Source: Candidatus Roizmanbacteria bacterium
GTDB taxonomy: Bacteria; Patescibacteriota; Microgenomatia; GCA-001788215; 2-01-FULL-40-14
Assembly (NCBI GenBank): GCA_016203755.1
Contig: JACQMD010000037.1
Coordinates: 1-5,233 of the forward strand
DNA: 5,233 nucleotides
Direction of reading: 5' to 3'
Positions within the stretch are counted from its first letter, which is position 1; each line of letters opens with the position of its first letter. A program made the position numbers and the translations under genes. Of this stretch, positions 1 to 5,171 are shown in pieces. Below the pieces are notes generated by a model. The model made no database searches, was not told the DNA's origin, and saw nothing but the letters and a program-made list of their open reading frames with translations.

Positions 1-1827
1 GGGAGCGGAGGATATGCGCAGGCATCGGAGAGACTTGCGCATACTTACGATTTACTCGGCAGATACCATGAGAGTACAGGTGATCGGGAAGCAGCATTTT
101 CTGATTATAAAAATGTCTGCCAGTTGCGAGTTGAGCAGAATAAAATTCCGCCGGATAATGCGCTGTTTGGTGTCGTGAGATTACTTCGGGAACGAAGCAG
201 CGAGTTGCCATTGGAGGAGCGAGTAAAAATGTGGGAGTTGAATACCTATCATCGGTTACGCCCGAGAAATTCATCCGGATTTTATGAAAAGGAGTCGCAG
301 CAACTGGCGTGCGAAATTGCACTGCTTGAGGAACAACGAGCAGCAGGTGGATTTGCCGAGCAAACAGCATTGCATAGACGCGTTGCCGCAGTGGTGTATA
401 CAGTTGAGGAGCCGTCAGAAACAAGTATTGGTCTTCTAAATCTATTAAATGATGAAAAAGAACAAAAACCTGCTACCTCTGAAGGTCAACAACCATCTGC
501 AGCTGAAGATTTGCAAAGAGTAAACGAGATCGCTACCTTTTTGGGAAAAGGAGGAAAAGATCACTTATCAGATAACTTTAGATACAATGATCCACTCAGT
601 CTTTATAAACGGGAAAAATTACAAGGAAGCTATGTTGCAATAGATCATTTGCGTCAAGGGTTGCAAGAATCGGGAACTATTCATCCAGAAGCCGCAATCC
701 GGACAAGCCATGCAGCGGTTCGAGTCATGGTAAAAAGACCGTTTGGCGAGAGAGTAATAGGAGCCGATGAACCAGCTTTCATTGCTGGTTTGTATCGCTA
801 TAAACAATCGCCGGATGATGAATCAGCAGCGCCTATTATCCCAAAACCAGTTGAAACCGTCCCCATCGATCAAGCCCGTATCCAGCTTGATGAGGCGTTT
901 GCCCGCCAGTTAGGGTTGCCGGTTGACCCGACTGTTCAGGAGACTTTGCTGGCTTTTCCCGAATCGTTTCATCTTTCCAAACAAGACATCCAAGTAGCTG
1001 AAGGAGTCGCCTTTATACCGGTAGTTCGCGCACCGGGATCTTGGGTAGAACAGCCGAAATTCCATCTGATGTTAACAACTGGGTCAGATGCTCGAACACT
1101 GGTATTTAAAGAAGGAAAGTGCATAGGAAGTTTTATTACTACCTCTGATCATCCGACTATTGCATTAGAAGAGAGTAAACAAGGATCAGGCACATCGTTT
1201 CTATGGGAGCCAAATCTTCCCAGCAGCATGTCAGCGGAGGAGCGAAAGAAACATGGTGGAGATCTGGTTGGTACTCTTCAACTTATCACTATGCCCATTG
1301 TCATCGACAAGGGCCGTGACGGCGGGGGTAAAACAAGTATTGTTCCGGTCCCTTCCGAAGGGCCGAAATTACTTCCCGTGGAAACTCACTTTGCATCCCG
1401 CGAAGGTGAAGATAGTTTATTGACCTGGCGGGCAATGATAGCTGCTGTTATGGCAGGTATGAAAGAAGGGAGCGTAGCAAAACCTTCGTTAAAGATGGTA
1501 GAATCTACAGCTTCTCGATTGTATTCATCAGACAGTTTTTCTTCTTTTACCAGAGGTGCTGTGTATAGTTCGCCGCTTCGTTTCAGTGGGGTGTTGGCTT
1601 CTCCCCCTCTGGGACCGATGAAGCCTTCCCGGCCTGCACGAGCTGAGAGACGTGAAGCCACGTTAGCTACAGAGAGAGTTGCTATTGGAACCTCAAGAAC
1701 TCAAGGAAGCGGATATGGTACCTTCACCGATGAAATAAGACCGGATACCACAAAACCCGTTTCGCTCATGCGTATCTCTCTCATCGGCGTTTCTCCGGAA
1801 AATATGGATGAAATAGAGGTGAAGTAG
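1..1827 (+). CDS. TPR-like repeat protein of unknown function, N-terminus beyond the window
   Basis: The frame is open from the first base to the TAG at 1825-1827, giving 608 residues with the true start left of the window. An internal TTG at 124 could be called as a start, but it would cut through a repeat, so I reject it. Residues 5-42 fit one tetratricopeptide repeat: Y16, L19, G20, A32 and Y36 fall at the consensus positions 4, 7, 8, 20 and 24. More repeats may lie upstream. Residues 60-115 look helical and charged. Residues 285-440 alternate short hydrophobic strands and turns. Residues 502-586 are rich in Ser, Pro, Arg and Thr and are probably disordered. I see no membrane segment in this part. 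A GRDGGGKT string at 438-445 resembles a Walker A motif, but Pro-rich sequence follows it and no ATPase motifs appear. The gene converges on the metallopeptidase-like gene, 35 bases away. I do not recognise the family; a TPR scaffold or regulator is only a guess. Confidence 0.85.
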   Translation, partial: GSGGYAQASERLAHTYDLLGRYHESTGDREAAFSDYKNVCQLRVEQNKIPPDNALFGVVRLLRERSSELPLEERVKMWELNTYHRLRPRNSSGFYEKESQQLACEIALLEEQRAAGGFAEQTALHRRVAAVVYTVEEPSETSIGLLNLLNDEKEQKPATSEGQQPSAAEDLQRVNEIATFLGKGGKDHLSDNFRYNDPLSLYKREKLQGSYVAIDHLRQGLQESGTIHPEAAIRTSHAAVRVMVKRPFGERVIGADEPAFIAGLYRYKQSPDDESAAPIIPKPVETVPIDQARIQLDEAFARQLGLPVDPTVQETLLAFPESFHLSKQDIQVAEGVAFIPVVRAPGSWVEQPKFHLMLTTGSDARTLVFKEGKCIGSFITTSDHPTIALEESKQGSGTSFLWEPNLPSSMSAEERKKHGGDLVGTLQLITMPIVIDKGRDGGGKTSIVPVPSEGPKLLPVETHFASREGEDSLLTWRAMIAAVMAGMKEGSVAKPSLKMVESTASRLYSSDSFSSFTRGAVYSSPLRFSGVLASPPLGPMKPSRPARAERREATLATERVAIGTSRTQGSGYGTFTDEIRPDTTKPVSLMRISLIGVSPENMDEIEVK

Positions 1828-1856
1828 TGTATTGCTTTTTTTGAATTCATCCATAT
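1802..1856. repeat. 11-bp perfect inverted repeat spanning converging gene ends
   Basis: ATATGGATGAA at 1802-1812 is the exact reverse complement of TTCATCCATAT at 1846-1856, with a 33-base loop. The left arm encodes the last Met-Asp-Glu region of the plus-strand protein, and the right arm lies just beyond the stop of the minus-strand gene. Read on the minus strand, the second arm runs into ATATTTTCC, a short T-rich tail. It could therefore act as a weak terminator for the minus-strand gene. The loop is long and the stem AT-rich, so a role is uncertain. Confidence 0.45.
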
Positions 1857-1862
1857 CCACTA
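1825..1862. other. Convergent intergenic gap with a T7 tract
   Basis: These bases separate the ends of two converging genes. They carry seven T residues (1836-1842) read on the plus strand, but no GC-rich hairpin directly precedes them, so a classical intrinsic terminator for the plus-strand gene is not evident. The gap forms most of the loop of a longer inverted repeat, listed separately. Confidence 0.4.
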
Positions 1863-2969
1863 TTACAGGAAATCCAATTTTACTTGTAGTTCGCTTAGAA
1901 TACTCATGATATCTGCTGGTTCATATTTGGCATGTTTGAGTCGATTAAAAAATCCATCTCCCATACGAGCATCCATTATGTTTTTAATCCGGCTTTGAAA
2001 CCGGGGATTTATTTTTGCATGAAGTAATAATTCTGGAAAAGATGTCGTTTTATCTTGTTCACTATAAATCTTAAGTAGATCACCCGCAAGCTGCAAAAGC
2101 GTAATAGGCGTGATTGTATCTTCGGTTACTGCAACTCCACGTGTATTGTGATAGGTTAACGATCTATCTAATAAGCAGGTATAACCTTGAGCGTTAAGGT
2201 AGTGATAACCTACGTGACTAAGTCCGTTTATTGCAAGTGCTTTATCTCTCTTTTCTATTTCTTCTTCAAACAACATGCTATAGTTTGGATCATCTAACAC
2301 CAGCTCGATAAATGCACGCTGGAAGATCAAATTCGGAATCTCATTGAGAAGCATTCCTTGTCGTTGGGGAGAAATATCAGGGTACTTCCGAAACGTTTTA
2401 TATATGGTTAAACCATCTCTACTTGACAGGTAGGAAAGATGACGTACATTGTTTTCTTGTTTCACCGTGAAGACTGTTGAGGAAAGTTCTAACCATCGAT
2501 GGATAAATTCATGCAATGCAAGTGAAGCCAGAAAATATGCAGGAAGATCAGGATGATGTTGCACAACTACTGGTGCCAATAGTTGTGCAGAGAAACCAAT
2601 GGCTTGTATTTTTTCATCTTCACCCAGGCCTCCTAATACTCGGTAATAGCTATCAAATTTATCTTTCTCTAACAAGATTACTTCCATTTCATTACTGGGT
2701 ACCGTTTTTAGTCCAACATTCCGTCTTAAATTGTTTGTTAGGTTTCGTGCAAGAGCAATGCCCCGAGTCAGTACCGGATCCGGGCGTATCGCGTTTTCAC
2801 GCATGAGATGCAGAGTAGAGAGGTATGGTTCAGTTATGATAGGCAGTATTTTCTCTGGAGCAGGTTGTTTATCAAAATGAAGCGACCCGACCTCAAAAAA
2901 TCGCGATAATTCATACTGTTCCTGTTGCGCTGTCATAAGAGGAGTTAATTCTACCAGGAACTGGAGCAT
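1863..2969 (-). CDS. Putative zinc metallopeptidase-like protein (HEFIH motif), uncharacterised
   Basis: A 368-residue protein of no family I can name. Residues 153-157 read HEFIH inside a hydrophobic helix (LASLAL before, RWLEL after), the HExxH pattern of zinc metallopeptidases: two His ligands and a catalytic Glu. About 53 residues later comes LLNE (Glu210), followed by Glu222. This resembles the downstream 'NE...E' segment that supplies the third ligand in gluzincin-type enzymes. That assignment is inference. No signal peptide, lipobox or clear transmembrane segment is visible, so a cytoplasmic protein is likely. The ATG at 2969 is the first possible start, because an in-frame TAA lies four codons upstream (2979-2981). 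No Shine-Dalgarno sequence is present, and a -10-like TATAAC ends 8 bases before the ATG. The gene follows the S51 remnant by 42 bases and converges on the plus-strand gene. Alternatives are a non-peptidase HExxH protein or a chance motif. Confidence 0.8.
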   Translation of the reverse strand: MLQFLVELTPLMTAQQEQYELSRFFEVGSLHFDKQPAPEKILPIITEPYLSTLHLMRENAIRPDPVLTRGIALARNLTNNLRRNVGLKTVPSNEMEVILLEKDKFDSYYRVLGGLGEDEKIQAIGFSAQLLAPVVVQHHPDLPAYFLASLALHEFIHRWLELSSTVFTVKQENNVRHLSYLSSRDGLTIYKTFRKYPDISPQRQGMLLNEIPNLIFQRAFIELVLDDPNYSMLFEEEIEKRDKALAINGLSHVGYHYLNAQGYTCLLDRSLTYHNTRGVAVTEDTITPITLLQLAGDLLKIYSEQDKTTSFPELLLHAKINPRFQSRIKNIMDARMGDGFFNRLKHAKYEPADIMSILSELQVKLDFL

Positions 2970-2977
2970 ATAGCAAT

Positions 2978-2983
2978 GTTATA
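2978..2983 (-). promoter_or_regulatory. Possible -10 box for the metallopeptidase-like gene
   Basis: TATAAC on the minus strand matches TATAAT at five of six positions and ends 8 bases before the ATG at 2969, which would give a leader of about 2 bases. It lacks the TGN extension seen at the other starts, and I find no acceptable -35 at 16-18 bases. It is weaker than the other three promoter calls. Confidence 0.35.
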
Positions 2984-3002
2984 GGATATATATGACATTT
3001 AC

Positions 3003-3023
3003 CAGACCGAGTCATGGGGTCTG
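3003..3023. repeat. 6-bp inverted repeat at the break point of the S51 remnant
   Basis: CAGACC at 3003-3008 and GGTCTG at 3018-3023 form a perfect 6-bp stem with a 9-base loop. It covers the last codons and the TGA of the truncated S51 gene, where similarity to the family ends. No T tract follows on either strand, so it is not a convincing terminator. It may mark a rearrangement joint or be chance. Confidence 0.3.
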
Positions 3024-3131
3024 CAGAATAAAGGTTAAACGAGCCTTGTTAAACGATTTTCCAAGAAGATCAAGGGGTGCATGTTCGATCGATTGGTTTG
3101 TATTGCCCGATGAGGTAAGAAGTAATTTCAT
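3012..3131 (-). pseudogene. Truncated peptidase E / type 1 glutamine amidotransferase-like (S51) N-terminal remnant
   Basis: A 39-codon reading frame starts MKLLLTSSGNTNQSIEH and continues through DLLGKSFNKARLTFI. From memory of the family, this matches the first 35 or so residues of peptidase S51 (dipeptidase E) and related proteins: first strand, TSxGxTNxSI segment, LLGK, then the strand normally continuing as FIPTAA. Here FI is followed by LQTP and a TGA. The remaining roughly 160 residues, including the nucleophile region (typically GGxT), are absent: none of the three frames across 2970-3011 restores the family sequence. The gene is therefore broken, probably by deletion or replacement downstream. 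Its start is well defined by a TGATATAAT promoter with six bases before the ATG, so the fragment may still be transcribed. It lies 50 bases after the FMN-protein stop and 42 bases before the metallopeptidase-like gene. A functional short peptide is possible but less likely. Confidence 0.7.
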
Positions 3132-3137
3132 GACTGG

Positions 3138-3146
3138 ATTATATCA
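3138..3146 (-). promoter_or_regulatory. Extended -10 promoter (TGATATAAT), leaderless start of the S51 remnant
   Basis: The minus strand reads TGATATAATCCAGTCATG: a perfect -10 hexamer with the TGN extension, exactly six bases before the ATG at 3131. The predicted +1 is the A of that ATG. No matching -35 is found at 16-18 bases; a GTGACA further up is about 22 bases away. The 13 bases TGATATAATCCAG are identical to the SDR promoter. Confidence 0.65.
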
Positions 3147-3175
3147 AAGGTATTCTAAAATTCATTGTCACTATT

Positions 3176-3201
3176 AAAAAATTACTTTTCAGAAGAAAGT
3201 A
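3176..3201 (-). terminator. Possible intrinsic terminator after the FMN-protein gene
   Basis: On the minus strand TACTTTC, loop TTCT, GAAAAGTA form a 7-bp stem with one bulged A. One base later comes a run of six T residues (3176-3181). The hairpin overlaps the last codons and TAA of the FMN-protein gene. It is AT-rich and so weak, but its position at the end of the cluster and the T tract fit an intrinsic terminator separating this gene from the S51 remnant. Confidence 0.4.
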
Positions 3202-3616
3202 TGGTAATCGGATCGGTGTTGTAATCAGTATACCGCCACCAGTTCGGAATAAACTTGAGAAAAATCGTTGCCGGATCATCTTTGTATTGTGCAGCTTTCG
3301 GATGTTTCGGATAGTGGATTGCTTGAGCAGCTTTTAATTTATCTGTATCGAAAATTGCGGTAACTTCCCCGTCCATCTGTAACGTAATCCACTCTTCTTC
3401 ACTAAAACCAATTACAACAGAGCCTTTCACCGAGTTTCCCTCCAATAAAGCTTGACATTTGACACTCGTGTTTTCTGTTGAGAAATACAGCTCAAGCGGG
3501 TTGATTTTATGTGAATAATGTAATGCAGCAGCGTGGGGAGACCCGTCTTTTAAGAGCGTGGTTAAAACAGAAACTCTCTGCTTCGTAAGAAAATCTATTA
3601 TCTGTTTGTCCGTCAT
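3182..3616 (-). CDS. Pyridoxamine 5'-phosphate oxidase-like FMN-binding split-barrel protein
   Basis: The 144-residue length and layout fit the small PNPOx-like split-barrel family, cytoplasmic dimers that bind FMN, F420 or heme. The N-terminal helix is followed by RVSVLTT (14-20) and KDGSPHAA (23-30), the typical first strands and turn. LELYFST (41-47) and a Lys at 53 follow, the usual cofactor-phosphate region. MDGEV (81-85) is the common 'v.GeA' strand, and the tail FIPNWWRYTDY (122-132) is the aromatic C-terminal strand seen in these proteins. It is much shorter than true PdxH and lacks its C-terminal substrate-binding segment, so vitamin B6 synthesis should not be assumed; the substrate is unknown. 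The ATG at 3616 is 5 bases after the SDR stop with no Shine-Dalgarno sequence and no -10 of its own at six bases. It is therefore probably co-transcribed and perhaps translationally coupled with the SDR. Confidence 0.88.
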   Translation of the reverse strand: MTDKQIIDFLTKQRVSVLTTLLKDGSPHAAALHYSHKINPLELYFSTENTSVKCQALLEGNSVKGSVVIGFSEEEWITLQMDGEVTAIFDTDKLKAAQAIHYPKHPKAAQYKDDPATIFLKFIPNWWRYTDYNTDPITILSSEK

Positions 3617-3621
3617 GGTAT

Positions 3622-4365
3622 TTACCGTAAGTTAGGCAAGTGGAGACCTCCATCCACTCGAATGATTTCTCCCGTGATCGCATCGTTTTGTAACAAATGA
3701 ACAACAGTTACGGCTATCTCCTCCGGTTCAACAAATCTTCTAATTCGTGTTAAATTTTTACACGCTTCAAGTTCTTCTTGTGGAGTCCCTTCCCAGGGAG
3801 GAGTCCATGTATAACCAGGTGCGACTGCATTCACTAACACAGATGGAGCTAACTTTTTAGCCAAGTTGCACGTAAAACTGTTTACCGCTGCCTTGGCAGC
3901 AGAGTATTGCGGAAAGTCCGGATTTCCCATTTCCGGTATTCCGTAGACAGAACTGATATTCACTATTTTTCTTATTTCATTTGAGTGAGGACTTCTGATG
4001 AATTCATTGGTTACCTGTACCTGGCTCATGAAGATATTGTTCCATTGACTTTCCCAGGTCTGCATATCGTCAAATTGACCGGGAGTTGCTTGGCCTGCAT
4101 TATTCACGAGTATATCCACTCGTATAGAATCTTTCTTCAATGTTTCAAAGAGACGTTTTGCTCCTCCCGGTTCTGACAAATCTGCAGTAATCATAGTTCC
4201 ATGTGAATAGTTATTTACCTGTTTTACCGCTTCAGCTGCACCTTGTTTATTGTTGCGAAAGTGAATAACCACACATGAACCCTGTTTCGCACAGGCTACT
4301 GCAATGGCTTTGCCTATGCCACTTGAAGATCCGGTCACTAAAACTACTTTTCCTTTTAATTGCAT
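3622..4365 (-). CDS. Short-chain dehydrogenase/reductase (SDR), FabG-like
   Basis: A complete 247-residue classical SDR, a cytoplasmic NAD(P)H-dependent oxidoreductase. The nucleotide-binding motif TGSSSGIG is at 11-18 and NNAG at 88-91. The active site is complete: Asn110, Ser139, Tyr154 and Lys158 (YSAAK), then PGYTWTP at 183-189. Asp62 in ADLSE fits the adenine contact. Arg37 just after the second strand (HFRNN) suggests NADP(H) over NAD(H). The loop between the catalytic Ser and Tyr (GIPEMGNPDFPQ) is about two residues longer than the usual 13-residue spacing. The C-terminal TGEIIRVDGG is typical of FabG-like proteins. No acyl-carrier or fatty-acid gene is adjacent, so 3-ketoacyl-ACP reductase should not be assumed; sugar, steroid-like or secondary alcohols are equally possible. 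The gene starts 7 bases after the nucleotidyltransferase stop and has its own leaderless promoter, then runs into the FMN-protein gene. Confidence 0.93.
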   Translation of the reverse strand: MQLKGKVVLVTGSSSGIGKAIAVACAKQGSCVVIHFRNNKQGAAEAVKQVNNYSHGTMITADLSEPGGAKRLFETLKKDSIRVDILVNNAGQATPGQFDDMQTWESQWNNIFMSQVQVTNEFIRSPHSNEIRKIVNISSVYGIPEMGNPDFPQYSAAKAAVNSFTCNLAKKLAPSVLVNAVAPGYTWTPPWEGTPQEELEACKNLTRIRRFVEPEEIAVTVVHLLQNDAITGEIIRVDGGLHLPNLR

Positions 4366-4371
4366 ATCTGG

Positions 4372-4380
4372 ATTATATCA
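4372..4380 (-). promoter_or_regulatory. Extended -10 promoter (TGATATAAT), leaderless start of the SDR gene
   Basis: The minus strand reads TGATATAATCCAGATATG. The perfect -10 with TGN extension is followed by six bases and the SDR ATG at 4365, so the predicted +1 is the A of the start codon. The upstream gene's stop TAA (4373-4375) lies inside the TATAAT. No -35 is recognisable at 16-18 bases. This would let the SDR and FMN-protein genes be expressed independently of the nucleotidyltransferase. Confidence 0.65.
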
Positions 4381-5146
4381 TTCTGATTTGATCTATCACA
4401 TCGTTGACAAATTTCACCGTCTTCGGATAGGTTGCTTCGTGATCTATTTGTTTATTCAGTCTGTCTTTTCGCCATGCTAACGCGTTTTGAATAAGTGTTG
4501 ACCATTCGGGTAGCTCTTGCATGGCCCACGCCGCAGCTTTCTTTTTCGAAACCTGCTTACTAGTATTGGAGGTGTAGAGTGCGCGGCACAAGGTTAAAAT
4601 TGCATATGCCTGATCCGAACGGGATTTTATCGTTCTCTTTACATACCCTTTCCAATTCAATGCATGGTTTTTGACAGCCTGCAGAAATTCACCTTTTGAA
4701 ATGTGAGGGATGATGGTAGACGGTTTTGGTCCCCATAGAGTAACTCCATATTCCTGAACAAAGTACCAGTTCACGAGCCATTCTATTCCGGCATCAACCG
4801 TATGGAGCGAATCGCCAGGGCTAATAACCGTCAATAGCGATGATTTGGTTTTGAACGTTTGTAAACCATTGAGCGAATAGTATTGCACTTCAATCCGGTC
4901 ATCCCACGCGGGGTAATTTTTTACAAAATCCGCATGCATTTGTTTCAACGCTTCAAATTCCTTCTCCGTTATATCTGATTTAATTGCGGCAAGCATATCG
5001 ATGTCACTGGTGTCATATTCAAAATCCCCCCAGACGAATGAGCCATAGAGGTAAAACCCGACTAGTTTATCGCCAAGAATTTTTCGTATGCGTTGTAATA
5101 ACTCATCAAGCAGAGAATTAATATCGGCATATGGTGTTGGATGCAT
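4373..5146 (-). CDS. AadA-like nucleotidyltransferase with C-terminal adenylyltransferase (DUF4111-type) domain
   Basis: A 257-residue protein close in length and order to aminoglycoside 3''/9-adenylyltransferases (AadA is about 260). Residues 28-55 hold the polymerase-beta-type nucleotidyltransferase core: LYGS (33-36) and SDID (47-50), so Asp48 and Asp50 should bind the metal-ATP. Glu86 in RIEV aligns by eye with AadA's catalytic Glu87. WGP at 138-140 aligns with AadA's VGP. The helical C-terminal domain has ILTLCR (183-188), SKKKAAAWAM (200-209) and ELPEW (211-215), matching AadA's LTLSRIW, PKDVAADWAM and ERLP. Asp178 aligns with AadA Asp182. No Trp appears where AadA has Trp112, which is reported to matter for streptomycin. 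The likely reaction is AMP transfer from ATP to a small molecule. Drug resistance is possible but unproven, and a native metabolite is as likely. The start follows an extended -10 by exactly six bases. Confidence 0.85.
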   Translation of the reverse strand: MHPTPYADINSLLDELLQRIRKILGDKLVGFYLYGSFVWGDFEYDTSDIDMLAAIKSDITEKEFEALKQMHADFVKNYPAWDDRIEVQYYSLNGLQTFKTKSSLLTVISPGDSLHTVDAGIEWLVNWYFVQEYGVTLWGPKPSTIIPHISKGEFLQAVKNHALNWKGYVKRTIKSRSDQAYAILTLCRALYTSNTSKQVSKKKAAAWAMQELPEWSTLIQNALAWRKDRLNKQIDHEATYPKTVKFVNDVIDQIRMI

Positions 5147-5152
5147 GAAGAG

Positions 5153-5161
5153 ATTATAGCA
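5153..5161 (-). promoter_or_regulatory. Extended -10 promoter (TGCTATAAT), leaderless start of the nucleotidyltransferase gene
   Basis: The minus strand reads TGCTATAATCTCTTCATG. A perfect TATAAT with TGN extension lies six bases before the ATG at 5146, so the predicted +1 coincides with the start codon. It fits within the 25-base gap after the upstream gene's stop (TAA, 5172-5174). No Shine-Dalgarno sequence and no convincing -35 are present. Confidence 0.65.
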
Positions 5162-5171
5162 GAAGGTTGAC

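Noticed and set aside
124..126. TTG as start codon of the plus-strand gene
   Set aside because: The frame is open to base 1 and the 41 upstream codons form a TPR-like repeat continuous with the rest, with no ribosome-binding site before the TTG.
1312..1335. GRDGGGKT, a match to the Walker A pattern GxxxxGK[TS], in the large plus-strand protein
   Set aside because: It is followed by a Pro/Val-rich stretch instead of the required helix, and no Walker B or other NTPase motif is visible, so it is most likely a glycine-rich loop.
1386..1661. A 91-codon minus-strand frame opposite the C-terminal part of the plus-strand gene
   Set aside because: It is antisense to a 608-codon open frame, has no promoter or ribosome-binding site that I can see, and resembles no family.
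2516..2806. A 96-codon plus-strand frame inside the metallopeptidase-like gene
   Set aside because: It is antisense to a long frame carrying HEFIH, and its translation shows no domain; a shadow frame.
3012..3014. Reading TGA as glycine (genetic code 25), which would extend the S51 frame by eleven codons to the TAA at 2979-2981
   Set aside because: The added residues do not restore the S51 sequence, and no in-frame TGA occurs in any of the long genes, so code 25 is not supported.
2992..3177. A 61-codon plus-strand frame with AGGA five bases before its ATG
   Set aside because: It lies opposite the S51 remnant, which has a recognisable family match and a consensus promoter. The plus-strand translation has no recognisable features.
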